Positions 30,401 through 41,970 of a DNA stretch of 64,000 bases are shown one piece after another. The translations under genes were made by a program, and so were the position numbers. The stretch comes from Immersiella caudata. Taxonomy: Eukaryota; Ascomycota; Sordariomycetes; Sordariales; Lasiosphaeriaceae. Position 1 is the first letter of the stretch, and every line of letters starts with the position of its first letter. The DNA is taken from assembly GCA_030512335.1 (NCBI GenBank), contig JAULSU010000001.1, forward strand, positions 7,998,001 to 8,062,000. The letters run 5' to 3'. The notes below the pieces were generated by a model. The model worked only from the letters and a program-made list of their open reading frames with translations, did not search any database and was not told the DNA's origin.

Positions 30401-32809
30401 CGCCAACTCAGCCTGTGCGACACACCAAACGGCGGAGAATCCGTTTGCACCAGGCTTTTCCTTGCCATTCTCCAGAAGATTTCCGAACTGCAGAACAGCA
30501 GCCCATCGCAGAACCAAGACACAGCGCCTTCGCAACCAGGCTGCACGGAGGCGCTGATGTACAGCTTGCAGCAAAAGCACGAACGATGGAATGAGGGGAA
30601 AACGTCGAGACCCGAGGCCAAGATCGTCCCATCCCCAACACACCACAACACCCAGACCTCGACCTCCCACGCGGAGCAGCGCCTCTATCACAGGCCCAGG
30701 AACCCATTGGTAGGTCGAAGGGTGGTTGCACGGGTGGAGCCGGCCTAGGCTGCGATAGCAAAACGCCTCCATCTGCAGTGCGCTACTCCACGCCTTCATC
30801 ACGACACGGCAAGGGGGTGTGGCACAAAAAATCTCAGGTGGGCCATGAGCAAACGGTTTCCGACCGGTCGTCACCAAGGCGGCGTTCTGATTCACCAGTC
30901 CACCCGGGCCAACACAGTAAAGCAAGCATCTTGGCCCATGACAGCTTGTCCAGCGAAGGAACGGCACATTTCCACGATGACCAAACGCGACCGGTAATCG
31001 AAAGATCATCGAAAGATGCAGTCAGAGGATTTTCAGCTTGCACGCAGGCGCCATCTGAGGGGTATCAACCGCAGTCGCGGAGTCTTGGCGTGCGAAATGA
31101 GCCAACCCGCGTCTGTCACCACCCCCAAAGCAATGCAGCCACCGATCACTCCAGCCGCAGCATTTCCACGGTTTCGTGGGTGGCCATTGTGTAACACCCA
31201 CCCGACGGCGGCCGCGAAATTTCGCAGTGGTTGCCCTTCCACCGGGACCTGGAGACTGGGCCATACTGATGATTGCAGCGACGGGATGACTACGGCGATC
31301 GCGACGAACAGGATATGCTCACGTCACCTCTACACGAGATTTCTCTACATAGTAGACTCTGTTCGGGACTTCTCCCCGAGCACGACTATCACAGTTTCGC
31401 CTTGATTACCGTCCAGCGATATGACAACGACCTCGATCCCTAATCTAGGGCACTCCCGTAATCCTAACAAATGCCACCCTCAAGCTGTACAATCCTCCTC
31501 ACATCTCACCCCCTTCCATCTCCAACCTTCCACCTGCACACATCCCCCTCCCGCGTCCTCTTCAGCTGCCATCTCGACAGCGCATCTCCCGGATCGGGCG
31601 CCACACAGCCCTCTCCGACCCCCGCAAAACAGCCGAACCGGAAGCACGCGGCGCGGCAGCACTGGCTCCAGACGATGTGCCCCCCGGAAGAGTGGACCGA
31701 CCCACCGGGCCTGCTCTCGGCCAGCGGTCGCTCGGCACCCTCGTTGCTCGCTCATCGTGTCGCGTGAAGCGCAGCCCCTGATTGGTTGCGACACGGCGTG
31801 ACCGCTTAAATGCCGAGTCTGATGCACTGCGCCGCACTGCATTTTGCTGCACACTGCAAAACGGAACGAAATGCGCGGGTTGGTTACCTGTAGGACTCAC
31901 CGAGTGGGATATGACCCGTCCACGGATTGTTGATATCGTGTCTTAGCTGTGCTTTACATCCGCGGTTGCATCTGTGATGTGCGATGTGTTGTGGGGAGTT
32001 TGCGACCGGAGACACTGCCTCATCGTGGTCGTTGTCTCCGAGATGCAACGGAGACATTAGACTGCAACTGACTCACTTTGATGAAGCGGTGAGCGAGTTA
32101 TCATGACATCGCGATATCCGTGGGATCCACCCATGAGGCCATGCGTTTTGCCCGGCATAGCACCGGCATTGGATTGATGAAGCTGTGTCTTGATGTGTTC
32201 CCAGGAGCCAGGTGTCTCCTCGTGATGGCTCGTAGATCTGGTGGCATAACCTACTAGTGGACTCCGCTACAGCTTCCCGCGCTGAGTAGTCGCGATGTCT
32301 CCGTCTTGGTGGAGAGCTAGTGGTATGAGAGGGCGCTGCGTTTTCTCCAACACAAGATGATGTGCAACGGGGGTAAACAAGCCTCCACGATCTGGCGATG
32401 ATGGAAAAGCCAGGCAGCCACACCAGGTTCGGACTGATGCAGGCTCACTACCGGGAGGATAGCTCTCCATGTCTGTCTGCTTGAGTTGACACAGTAGAGG
32501 AAATCTCCCCTTGTCAGACAAGATGCACTACAATCCGTATACTGCAATGTCCAAACGCCACCGTGATTTGTTATCATCAGTTTGGATCTATCTCCATTGA
32601 GTCCGAGCTAGCGTCCAGGAGAAAGTGAAGGGGTGTCGAAGGAAAATCGGCATACATATACCACAACTCTAGACCACCCCAATGAGCTGGGTATACCTCT
32701 ATGTACACGAAGCGCAAAACAGAAAGCAACGAGGTCCAGGTAGAAACTACAATCATTAGTAACATATCACGGCGTCAACAGTCGCTGTCCCAGTGCCCGT
32801 CCAAGGTTC
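27418..32809. other. Gene-poor stretch, 5.4 kb
   Basis: It begins with the promoter of the glucan synthase gene and ends with the 3' flank of the glutamine synthetase-like gene. The longest frame (30119-31009, minus, 296 codons) has a Trp/Cys/Arg-rich, non-protein-like composition with no domain. I see no tRNA, no repeat array and no convincing gene. Part of 32317-32765 on the minus strand has weak coding look (RFVYIEVYPAHWGGLELWY) but is most likely 3' flank. Confidence 0.45.
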
Positions 32810-34439
32810 TCAAACAGTCTCAATGTACCGCTTCATCTCCCTGGTCATGATCAGCATGTCTCACCTGAAGGGTTTACAGCAATGGGCAACTCACCAGTCC
32901 GTAACCGCTTCATCCCAGAGCTTAATCTCGTGTTCCCTGGTGCCGCCATAGTGCTCCACGAACTCGTCTCCGAAGACCTCTCGTGCGATGCTACCAATAC
33001 GCGTGAATCGGTCGGTCGCCTCTCTCAGATTCCTCGCGAGTCGAACACCCATATCCGTGTCACCTCCAACGTCCTCGCCCTTTCCAAGGGGAGGAACGGG
33101 AATTTCCAGCTTCCGCTCAACGCCGCGCCAGCCGAGAGCGAGAACAGCGGCGAGAACGTAATAGGGGTTGGCATCAGCACCAGGAACACGGATCTCGAAG
33201 CGTGTTGCTCCAGGCTTGGAGGTCGGGGGTGCAATGAGGCGGATAGATGCGGCGCGATGTTCCAAACCCCATGAAACGGTCACTGGCGCCCAAAAGTTCT
33301 CGACAAGGCGCTTATAGCTGTTGATGGTGGGCCCGACCATGGGCATGACGTCTGGGAGACCCTCAAGGAGGCCCGCCAGGAAGTGCCTGCCGAGGTCGGA
33401 GAGACCAGCGATATCAGGGTATCTCGGTTTGGGATCGGGTGATTCTCGCGCAAGGAGGTTCTTGCCGTCCTTGTCGACGATCGAGATATGCATATGCCCA
33501 CTGTTTCCGGGTAGGCCTTGCTTTGGCTTCGCCATAAAGCAAGGTGTAATGCCATACTTGGTTGCCACCGACTTCACCACATATCTGCCAGGTTGTCAGC
33601 ACGTCACACAACAGCATCCCGTTGGGGGCCGTACTTGAACAGGCTTGCCCTGTCCGCCATTTGTTGTATCTCCCCAAATTCCAAGGCAGCCTCAAACACG
33701 CCCGGCCCGCTTTCTGTGTGCCACCCCTCAATATTGCACTTGAACGCCTCGCATGTGTTGAAGATGTCGTAGAAGTATTCTTGGTTGTGGACAGGGCGTG
33801 TCAAGCTATAACCGAACATGCCCTCCGTGAGGGATGGGAGCGCATGTGGTGGGTTCTCTCGAAGGTACGTAGCCGTCGAAGATGAGCTGTCTGAAGATGC
33901 GGATGGGGCGCGGAACTGGAAGAACTCGTACTCGGCTGGAAACATTGGAGGTTAGCGACTGAACTCCAGCTCTCTTGGTCGCTGGGACACGCACCTCCTG
34001 CCATTGCGCCATACCCCTTGGCACCTAATTTCTCGATTTGTGTCTTTAGCAGGCCCCGTGGGCATGCTGAGACTGGCTCGAGTGTATCTGGGTCATGGAA
34101 GCTGACGAGGAAGAAGGGGATGTTGCCCTCCCATGGAATCCTGCGAAAGCTGCTGAGGTCGGGCACCGCGATGATGTCCCTGTAGCCATTCTCCTTGTTG
34201 CTGACCTTCAATTCGCGGACGTATGTCATGTCGTGCATGTCCCAGCCAAAAATAACCGAACAGAACCCGAATCCGCTCTCGGCGATCGACAGGAACTTCT
34301 TCTTGGAGACGAGCTTGCCACGGAGCTGCCCGTCGACGTCGACGCCTGCGAGCTTGACCGAGTTGTCATAGGCGAGCAGCTCGGGGAGCTTTTCGAACGT
34401 TATTGCTCCGGGTGCCGGTTGCGCTTCGTTGGGAGCCAT
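32810..34439 (-). CDS. Glutamine synthetase-like protein (type I-like, gamma-glutamyl-amide ligase family)
   Basis: Four exons on the minus strand: 34439-33995, 33935-33635, 33584-32895 and 32840-32810, giving 488 residues. Introns are 59, 50 and 54 nt; every junction restores family motifs (AMAGAEYEFFQF, LFKYVVKSVATKYG, AVTDWEMKRYIETV). The N-terminal beta-grasp part contains VKLAGVDVDGQLRGKLVSKK. The catalytic domain shows GLPGNSGHMHISIVD (ATP/ammonia site), NFWAPVTVSWGLEHRAASIR (phosphate and Arg binding) and TRFEIRVPGADANPYYVLAA. The length and N-terminus fit the bacterial type I-like branch found in fungi alongside the true type II enzyme. Relatives include FluG C-terminal domains and gamma-glutamylpolyamine synthetases. 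The likely reaction is ATP-dependent joining of glutamate to an amine; substrate unknown. It is divergent from the dehydrogenase at 35777. Confidence 0.9.
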
Positions 34440-35776
34440 GGCCGGTGCTCAGGGGTCGCCTGCCCAGTTGCTGTCGCTGACGGAATCGTCGAGGATGTCG
34501 CTGGCCGCGAAGTGGGGTACGTCGCGGTGGAACAGGGGAAGCTGTGCGAGGGACAGTGGAGAGGAGCGCCGCTGGAGAATCTTATCAAGCGTAACGAATG
34601 CGCGAACGGCGCGTCTTGGAAACCAGAATTCGAGGATCACGAGCTGAGCTGGCAGACTGGCAAGAGTTGCGATGATATTATCGTCATGCCAAGTTCGAAG
34701 GGAACCTTGTTTCTGATAAGCTGCGATCGGCTCGGGGCTGATAATCGCTAGCATCGACCCCGAGGCAGGCAGCCAATCAGGTTGGCGGATTCCAGGGCCA
34801 CAGCGTCATCGAGCATCGCGGGCTCGCGACAAGAACGATGCGGGGCAGGTCACAAGCAGCGGGGTACAAGGTTCTTCCCTTCAGATGATCCGAAAATTGG
34901 GATCGCAATTGACATTACACCGACCATGGTGTCATTAGGCATGTTCTTCTATAGGTGATAAGGCCTACTTTTCGTGCGACCAACTCGCACCAATCGTGCT
35001 CCTGGTTAGGTGACCCCACCACCGAACTCCGCACCTTCGTCGAAGAGCCCCGGAGCAAGACATTTGTCTCACGGCGACGATGCCCCAAGGCCTGGTTGGG
35101 ATGGTAGAGTTGTAAGGCCTGGCGCCTTACTGAGACTGCTCCCATTCCATCGTCAGCCCGAACCGGGCCTACCGAAAGCTTTCCGATATGCTTGACATAA
35201 TGGCAACTCAGAGATTGGACAAGCTCCTGGTCGAGTGGCCCACGTGAGCAAAGGAGCAGTGGAGCAGCGCCCCTCGCCGTTGCCTCCAATGGATAGATAA
35301 CTGACCCGACTTGATGATAACGGCGTGTCATCACGCAGGTGAAGGCACAGGAACAGAACACCTAGGCCAGTCCCGCAGGATCCAGGCGGCTACCAAAGGA
35401 TGTTTGGCGGGCCAGACCCTTCAGCCCCTGACATCGGTGCGGCGCGTTTGCGCGCCCCGCCGTTGTCGGATGTCTGCGGATAGAATGATTAGATGGCAGC
35501 TATCAACCCAAGGAGGGCTTCCAAGACACCACCAACACAGAACATTTCTTCCGTCGCGCTCTATCTTCCTCCCTCCCTCTCCCACACTTCCTTTCCTGTG
35601 ACACAGATCGTAGTCCAGACAGTTTGCTGGGCTCTCGTGGCGCAAGCTTTCGGCAGAACGTCATAAGATTCGGCTTTCCATCTTTCTTATCGTCCTCTCC
35701 GCGATTGCTACCCCGCTGTGATACCTTCATCACCACAACGCAGCAGCGCGCCCAACCGCCGAAGCTCGAGACAATC
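34440..35776. other. Divergent promoter region, 1.3 kb
   Basis: This lies between the glutamine synthetase-like gene (minus) and the dehydrogenase gene (plus), which start at its two ends. A pyrimidine-rich stretch at about 35560-35600 probably marks the dehydrogenase promoter. No other gene is seen. Confidence 0.5.
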
Positions 35777-36757
35777 ATGTGTTCCTCTGAGCGTGTTGGC
35801 CGTTTGGCTGGAAAGAATGCCATTATCACCGGAGCTGCTGGGTAAGCTCCCTCGAATTCGGGCGACACTATCGCCGGCGCCGGGCATCGGAGACTTACAC
35901 ATCGCCAGTGGCATTGGTCTTGAGACCACCATTCTCTTCGCCAAGGAGGGCGCCAACGTCTTGATGGCTGACATCTCCAAGGAGGCATTGGAAAAGGCCA
36001 TTGCCAAAGTCAAGCAGCTTGTCCCCAGCGCAGGACGCGTCGAGACAACAGTACGCCCACCTTCCTCCACTTCCACAACCCCCCCAACTGACTCGCTCCA
36101 TCACAGGTCTGCGATGTCTCCAAAGAGGCTCAAGTCCAAGCCATGGTCGAATCCCTTGACAGCTGGGGCGGCGTCGACGTAATGTTCAACAACGCTGGCA
36201 TCATGCACGCCCGAGACGACGACGCCATCGACACCCCCGAAGAGATATGGGACCTCACACAAAACATCAACGTCAAGGGTGTCTGGTTCGGCAGCAAACA
36301 CGCCGTCCTCTCCTTGCGAAGGCACAAGAAGACAAAGGGTAGCATCATCAACACCGCGTCTGTTGTTGCCCTCGTCGGCTCAGCCACTCCACAACTGGCT
36401 TATACGGCGAGCAAGGGAGCCGTGTTGGCTCTTACCCGCGAGCTTGCCATCGTTCATGCCCGTGAGGGCTTCCGCTTTAATAACCTCTGCCCGGCGCCGC
36501 TCAACACCCCGCTACTTCAGGACTGGCTGGGCGATGACCAGGCGAAGCGCCACCGTCGTGAGATTCACTTCCCCACAGGCCGCTTTGGTGAGGCCATCGA
36601 GCAAGCACAAGCTGTTGTGTTCCTTGCCAGCGATGAGGCTAGCTTTGTGAACGGTCACGATTTCGTGGTGGACGGTGGTATGACCAAGGCATACGTCACG
36701 CCTGAGGGGCCAGCACCGCCCGCGCCGGTGAACAACGCTGTCAAGGAGAGCCTCTAG
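35777..36757 (+). CDS. Short-chain dehydrogenase/reductase
   Basis: Three exons: 35777-35841, 35909-36050 and 36107-36757, giving 285 residues. Introns of 67 and 56 nt restore ITGAAGGIGLETT and VETTVCDVSKEA. The Rossmann motif TGAAGGIG binds NAD(P); the acid after VLMAD favours NAD. NNAGIM, the catalytic Ser in NTASVVALVG and YTASK (Tyr-x3-Lys) are all present, as is the closing VNGHDFVVDGGMT. This is a classical SDR of about the usual 250-290 length with a short proline-rich tail (GPAPPAPVNNAV). The substrate cannot be told. The ATG at 35777 was chosen because the family starts about ten residues before the first strand; an in-frame ATG at 35624 would add an Arg/Ser-rich N-terminus that could be a targeting peptide. 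The gene is head to head with the glutamine synthetase-like gene. Confidence 0.92.
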
Positions 36758-36938
36758 TCTCTCCATTCGTATTGTGGTAACGGCGCCGAGTTAGACGATC
36801 AAAGGGCGTAGGTATCCAAGCAATGATCAATTCAAATCTAGCAAAGTTACCTGCATCCAATGTTATGCATAAAAATCCCATATCCAACGCCTGCCCATGC
36901 AAAATGCACCGCTCCTGAGACATACTCACAGTTTCAGC

Positions 36939-38759
36939 TTAGTGGAACTGCCCTTCTGTATTCCCCTCGCCCATGCTCTTGCTCCCCGAGCTGCCGCTCT
37001 GAACATGCCCCAGGATAGCATCCACGTAATTCGCTCCACTCCACTTCTGATGCGTGAGCACATCAACGCCAAGATCCTTCTCACGCTTCTGAACGACCTC
37101 CACATACGCCGCCATACCATCCGTCTTGAACTTGGTCGCGAGCTCGTTGCTGATGGTCGCGGTGCTGTGAAGGCCCGCCAGGCTGACGAGCTGCACGACG
37201 AAGCCCTCTTTTGCGATATCCCAGATGAAGCTCTTGAGGGTTTCAGGGGTGAAGCCGTGAGCCATCCAGTTGAACGAGGGGGAAAGGTTGTATACTAGGC
37301 CCTTGCCGGGGTGTACGGAGCGCACGGCGCGGCCGAGGTCTCTGCACACTTGGACATTCGGGTCGCCAGTTTCGACCCACAGGAGGTCGGCGTAGGGTCC
37401 AAAGGCGATGGCGCGTTTGGTGGCGGCTTCCATGCCTGCGCGGAAGTGGTAAAAGCCTTCGCGCGTGCGCGGGATGTCCCAGTTCCAATACACGGGCTTG
37501 TTGGGAGTGATGGCGTTGACAAGCTTGCGTCGCGCGGTGACGCCCATGTCGCGGTCTGCGGCGGTCTTGTGAAGGTATTCGTCGATCTTGGCCTTGTCGA
37601 CGCCGTGTGCTTCGAAATGGGCAACGGCTGCCTCGTTGAAAGTGACGAGCTTGGTGGATTTGACCCATTGGGCTTCGAATGCGTCGATCTCGGCGCCGGA
37701 TGCGCCCTTAGCCTCCATCGCGGAGAGGGTCTCGGCGAGGGATTCGACGGCAGGATCGGCAACGCCGAGGATGAACTCGTGATCGCGGACATCGATAGAC
37801 GAAGAGAGCAACTTGCCGCTCTCGGAGTCGGTTCGGGCGATGACGAGGTTCTCGGTGCCCATGACGTCCCACTGAAAGCGCGCCGCCTTGAGACGGTTGA
37901 TGTGCTCGCCCGTCGGTACTAGTACCTTGCCAGCAAGGTGGCCGCATTTCTTTCCGCCGTGCATTTGATCCTCGAAGTGTACTCCCGCCGCACCATTCTC
38001 AGCGAAGAGCTTGGCCAGCTTCATAACCGCTGTCAACCCGCCGTGTCCGGTATCGCCGTCTGCGATGATGGGCCGGAAGTAATCGATGTAGGGAGTCTTG
38101 GCGCGCTCCTCGGGAGTCATCTTGGAGCGAAGGAACCATTGCTTGCGGTCGTGCATGCTCTGAGCCTTCGCCATGCGCTGCACCTGATTCGGCACCGTAT
38201 TATAGGGGTAGTCGCCGAAGTCAGGCGAAACCTCGTTGGTAGTCGTCAGGACCGAGGAGCATGCCCAACCCGAAATGTAGAGAACCTCCTGGTGCGGCGC
38301 CTGCTGCGTCATCTGAACTGGGTCGATGGCGCCCATGGTGTGGATAGGCTCGCCCGCAATTTTGCGCTCGGTAACGAGATTCCACAACTTGCGCGCCATG
38401 ACGGAACTCGGGTATGACTGCTGGAGAGATCCACGCTTGCTCACAACGTCGGCCGCCGTCCAGTCCCGCTTGATGCCCTCGTATCTCGGCGACGCCCACC
38501 AAGCCTCTACACCCTTGATCTGCTGCTGGCATAAAGTATCCTCCGCGGCGCCTGGTTTTTCTGCTTCGGGGAGGAGCTGGAACGACTCGGAGGGGAATGC
38601 GGTCGAGATCGGGGGTGCGACGGTTGGCAGGGATGCCATTCTAGCGGGAGAGGTTGTCGAGAGGAGTCGGCCGGCGGCCCTGAGTGGAGAGCGCACCGAA
38701 GTCGACGGCTTCAGCGGTAGGACCTGCCGGGAAGCACGGGTGATGGTAGTGCGCAGCAT
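36939..38759 (-). CDS. mclA: Mitochondrial 2-methylisocitrate lyase
   Basis: A single exon of 606 codons. The N-terminus MLRTTITRASRQVLPLKPST is Arg/Ser-rich without acids, a mitochondrial presequence. The body is isocitrate lyase superfamily: IIADGDTGHGG, VHFEDQMHGGKKCGH (catalytic Cys near residue 272), ARTDSESGKL, WVETGDPNVQ and NLSPSFNWM. Peroxisomal isocitrate lyase is shorter (about 540-550) and has no presequence. Length plus targeting point to 2-methylisocitrate lyase, which splits 2-methylisocitrate into pyruvate and succinate, the last step of the methylcitrate cycle. The partner gene at 39577, on the opposite strand and 0.8 kb away, encodes the first enzyme of the same cycle, which strongly supports the call. 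The C-terminus (GEGNTEGQFH) lacks a peroxisomal SKL-type signal. Confidence 0.9.
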   Translation of the reverse strand: MLRTTITRASRQVLPLKPSTSVRSPLRAAGRLLSTTSPARMASLPTVAPPISTAFPSESFQLLPEAEKPGAAEDTLCQQQIKGVEAWWASPRYEGIKRDWTAADVVSKRGSLQQSYPSSVMARKLWNLVTERKIAGEPIHTMGAIDPVQMTQQAPHQEVLYISGWACSSVLTTTNEVSPDFGDYPYNTVPNQVQRMAKAQSMHDRKQWFLRSKMTPEERAKTPYIDYFRPIIADGDTGHGGLTAVMKLAKLFAENGAAGVHFEDQMHGGKKCGHLAGKVLVPTGEHINRLKAARFQWDVMGTENLVIARTDSESGKLLSSSIDVRDHEFILGVADPAVESLAETLSAMEAKGASGAEIDAFEAQWVKSTKLVTFNEAAVAHFEAHGVDKAKIDEYLHKTAADRDMGVTARRKLVNAITPNKPVYWNWDIPRTREGFYHFRAGMEAATKRAIAFGPYADLLWVETGDPNVQVCRDLGRAVRSVHPGKGLVYNLSPSFNWMAHGFTPETLKSFIWDIAKEGFVVQLVSLAGLHSTATISNELATKFKTDGMAAYVEVVQKREKDLGVDVLTHQKWSGANYVDAILGHVQSGSSGSKSMGEGNTEGQFH

Positions 38760-39576
38760 CGGGCCGGCGGAATCGCTCTACTGTCGCACGCCTATTAGAG
38801 CGTTGGAGCGCTATCTCTCGTCGTCTCGGTCGCGCGGCGTTCCTTTGGTAGGAGATGGGAACTTTTAGAGCCAAGTATTATAAAACGTGGGACTGTAAAG
38901 AAATGGAGCCCGGAGTTCGTCGTTTGCTCGTCGGTGGTGAGCCCGCTCTGACTCGGCCTCGCGGGTCGGCGACATGGAAGCTCGTTGCTCGGTTTTTGTC
39001 AGCGACGTGGAAACCGAGGGATCAAGGGTCAACTTGGCTCCACTCGAGGCCCCATTGGTCAATGGCTCGGCGGGATTGTCTGGCCCCACCAGCCCCGGCC
39101 GTTTGTCCGGGGGATCAGTTGTTCAGCAGGGAAGAGCGCGGGGTAGCCACGGCTTTCCTCGGTTCATTCGAGCAGCGAGGCAGTGACGTTTTGGGGAGGT
39201 GGTGTTAGAGCGTGCAGAAAATCATGTGGTGCAGAAACGACACGATGCTGACTTTGAGAATAATTTTCTCTTCCTTTAAGAGAACTCAATCCAAATCTTA
39301 AGGTATGGACACAACATCCGGACTCGAACTCAATTGACTCTCCACGTGCTGATCGGACGGCTGCCAGCGGTCAAACACACCGCTTGCTTGGCTCGTGGAA
39401 CCCCGCATTGGCGTGGCTTTCCCCAAAGCTCCCTGCAAGGCACAGCTCCAAGCCTCGGCTATCGGCTGCATCATCCGCTCCCTTGATAGCTCGACCTACC
39501 TGGCCCGACAGGAACTACGTCTTTTGTCCAAAGTTCGGCACGATTTTAGGGGAAACTACAGTTGGGCAAAGCGAAA
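38760..39576. promoter_or_regulatory. Shared divergent promoter of the methylcitrate-cycle gene pair
   Basis: This 817-bp spacer sits between the start codons of the methylisocitrate lyase and methylcitrate synthase genes. It holds an inverted CCAAT box (ATTGG, 39054-39058). Two matches to the CreA carbon-repression consensus SYGGRG are present: GTGGGG on the minus strand (39084-39089) and CCGGGG (39107-39112). Such short motifs occur by chance, so function is inferred from position only. Confidence 0.5.
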
Positions 39577-41121
39577 ATGACAATGAACTTGAGAAGGGGG
39601 TCGCGCGCCCTTGGTGGAGCTCTGCGTGTAAGTGATGCTGGAATCTGCCTCTGGGAGCTTTGATCGCTAACGCACCACAGCCCGTCGCCGGCAGCCCGAC
39701 CGCCCATGCCGCCTTCTCGCGACGATCCTATGCCAGGGCCGAGCCCGACTTAAAGTCGACACTGAGGGAAGTGATTCCCGCGAAGCGCGAGCTTCTGAAG
39801 AAGGTCAAGGCCCATGGCTCCAAGGTCATTGGCGAGGTCAAGGTTGAGAATACAATCGGTGGCATGCGAGGGCTGAAAGCAATGGTTTGGGAGGGGTCAG
39901 TGCTAGACGCCAACGATGGCATCCGCTTCCACGGCCGCACCATCAAGGACTGCCAAAAAGAGCTTCCCAAGGGCAAGACGGGAACCGAGATGCTGCCAGA
40001 GGCCATGTTCTGGCTGCTCCTGACCGGCAAAGTCCCGTCTGTACCCCAGGCTCGCCAGTTCTCCCGGGAGCTCGCTGAACAGGTCCAGCTTCCCGAATTC
40101 ATCAACAAGATGCTCGATAACTTCCCTACCGACCTGCACCCCATGACGCAATTCGCCATTGCTGTGTCATCCCTTAACTACACTTCCAAGTTTGCCAAGG
40201 CGTACGAGAATGGCCTCAACAAGGCCGACTACTGGGAGCCTACCTTTGACGACTGCATCTCGCTTCTTGCCAAGCTTCCCACCATTGCCGCCAAGATCTA
40301 CCAGAACTCTTACCGCGGCGGAGGCGCCCTTCCCGCTGAGGTTGATCTGGAGCAGGATTGGTCATACAACTTTGCTGCTATGCTTGGGAAAGGCGGAAAG
40401 GAGAACGAGAACTTCCAGGATCTCCTGAGGCTGTATCTCGCGCTCCACGGCGATCACGAGGGCGGTAATGTTTCCGCCCACGCAACGCATCTCGTTGGCA
40501 GTGCATTGAGCGACCCCTTCCTCAGCTACAGCGCTGGTCTCCAGGGTCTTGCCGGGCCACTTCACGGGTGAGTCTCAAATTCTACTTTGCTTCGTTAGCC
40601 AGACCGAAATACTGACTTTCCACAGACTTGCCGCGCAAGAGGTCCTCCGCTGGATCCTCCAAATGAAGGACAATATCCCCGCCAAGTACACTGACAAGGA
40701 CGTGACCGACTACCTCTGGTCAACCCTCAACTCTGGCCGCGTCGTTCCCGGCTACGGCCACGCCGTCCTGCGCAAGCCCGACCCGCGATTCGAAGCCCTC
40801 ATGGACTACGCCGCCGCGCGCCCCGAGATCGCCCAGGACCCCGTTTTCCAGCTGGTCCAAAAGAACAGCAGCATCGCGCCCGAGGTGCTCAAGGCCCACG
40901 GCAAGACCAAGAACCCCTACCCCAACGTCGACAGCAGCTCCGGCGTGCTCTTCCATCACTACGGCTTCCACGAGACGCTGTATTATACCGCCACCTTCGG
41001 CGTTTCGCGCGGCCTTGGCCCTCTCGCCCAGCTCATCTGGGACCGCGCGCTCGGTCTGCCTATCGAGCGCCCCAAGAGCATCAATCTGGAGGGCATCCTC
41101 AAGCAGGTCGAGTCCGCCTAA
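39577..41121 (+). CDS. mcsA: Mitochondrial 2-methylcitrate synthase
   Basis: Three exons: 39577-39627 (51 nt), 39681-40567 and 40626-41121, 477 residues. The mini-exon encodes MTMNLRRGSRALGGALR, joined to PVAGSPTAHAAFSRRSYARA: a mitochondrial presequence. The ATG at 39660 in the following intron is a false start. The body is citrate-synthase-like: EMLPEAMFWLLLTGKVP, HGDHEGGNVSAHATHLVGSA and GLAGPLHG with the catalytic His residues, and PGYGHAVLRKPDPR. The late motif is NVDSSSGVLFHHYG, where true citrate synthases have NVDAHSGVLL. This serine version, with RSYARAEPDLKSTL at the start of the mature part, is what I know from fungal McsA. The enzyme condenses propionyl-CoA with oxaloacetate. The neighbouring lyase gene completes the pathway logic. 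Confidence 0.9.
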
Positions 41122-41922
41122 AGCGTCGAGTCGTTATTATCGCGTCCGGGCCAGCGCAAGCGAAGCGAGGTCCTGAGAAAAGCGAAGCTTCGGAGCGAGC
41201 TGTCGGCCACATCGTCATGTTGGATGTTCTAGAATTGTTTTTACCCACTGCCGCATTATCATTTAGCAGAGCATCGTTGTATCTAGCCCGTCGCCAGTAA
41301 GTCAGCTAGCCAGCCAGTTAGTCTGTTCAGTCTCAGTTGCTCTCACCTAAAAATAAAACACGTTCAAGTCGACTTTTGATGACGTCCTGTCTCTCGCTCC
41401 GTCTCTTTGCATGTATACAATGTCGCAAAGAAGGGTCCTCCATCGTTTCTCGGTCACGGAGAGGAGGGATGGATACACAACAGTCAGATTACACACGTCT
41501 GGCGCCCACTTCGGAAGGCGGGGTCAGGGTCAGACCAAAAATTTAGATGAAATGGAACGTGAGCTTGTTTCCTTGCGTCTTCTCTACGCTGCTGCTACTG
41601 CGCAAGGTGTCCAGCTAGCTAGGGCCAGCGAGCCGTATGCAGGATGCAGCGTACAAAGTGCGGCTGCAGGACAACCCTTCCCCTTCCAAGGGGAGGGAAT
41701 GCTGTGGTTGTATCCGGGTGCTACATGCACGCGAGAGCGCGGACGGCGCGGTTTACCCCGGACAAGGGACGGGGTTGGCTGCATGCGGAATAATAGATGG
41801 GGGAGGTTGGGATGATGGGACGATGGGGGGTGTGTGTGTGGTTCGCCGAGTGGGATGGTATCATGGGCATGGCGTGCATGGCGTGCATGCTGTGCTGTGT
41901 TTACCTGCCGCTGTCTGTGTGT

Positions 41923-41970
41923 GTGCCTTGTGCCTTGTGCCTTGTGCCTTGTGCCTTGTGCCTTGTGCCT
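41923..41970 (+). repeat. Heptanucleotide tandem repeat GTGCCTT x 6.9
   Basis: Six perfect copies of GTGCCTT are followed by GTGCCT, just after a TGTGTGTG stretch and a doubled CATGGCGTG unit. The heptamer array is uninterrupted and lies in non-coding DNA. Confidence 0.95.

Noticed and set aside
30119..31009. 296-codon open frame on the minus strand
   Set aside because: Trp/Cys/Arg-rich composition, no domain, signal peptide or splice context, overlapping open frames on the other strand; a chance frame in GC-rich DNA.
39660..39680. ATG at 39660 as start of the methylcitrate synthase
   Set aside because: It lies in the intron before the acceptor at 39680 and would replace the Arg-rich presequence; the mini-exon at 39577 gives a proper mitochondrial signal.
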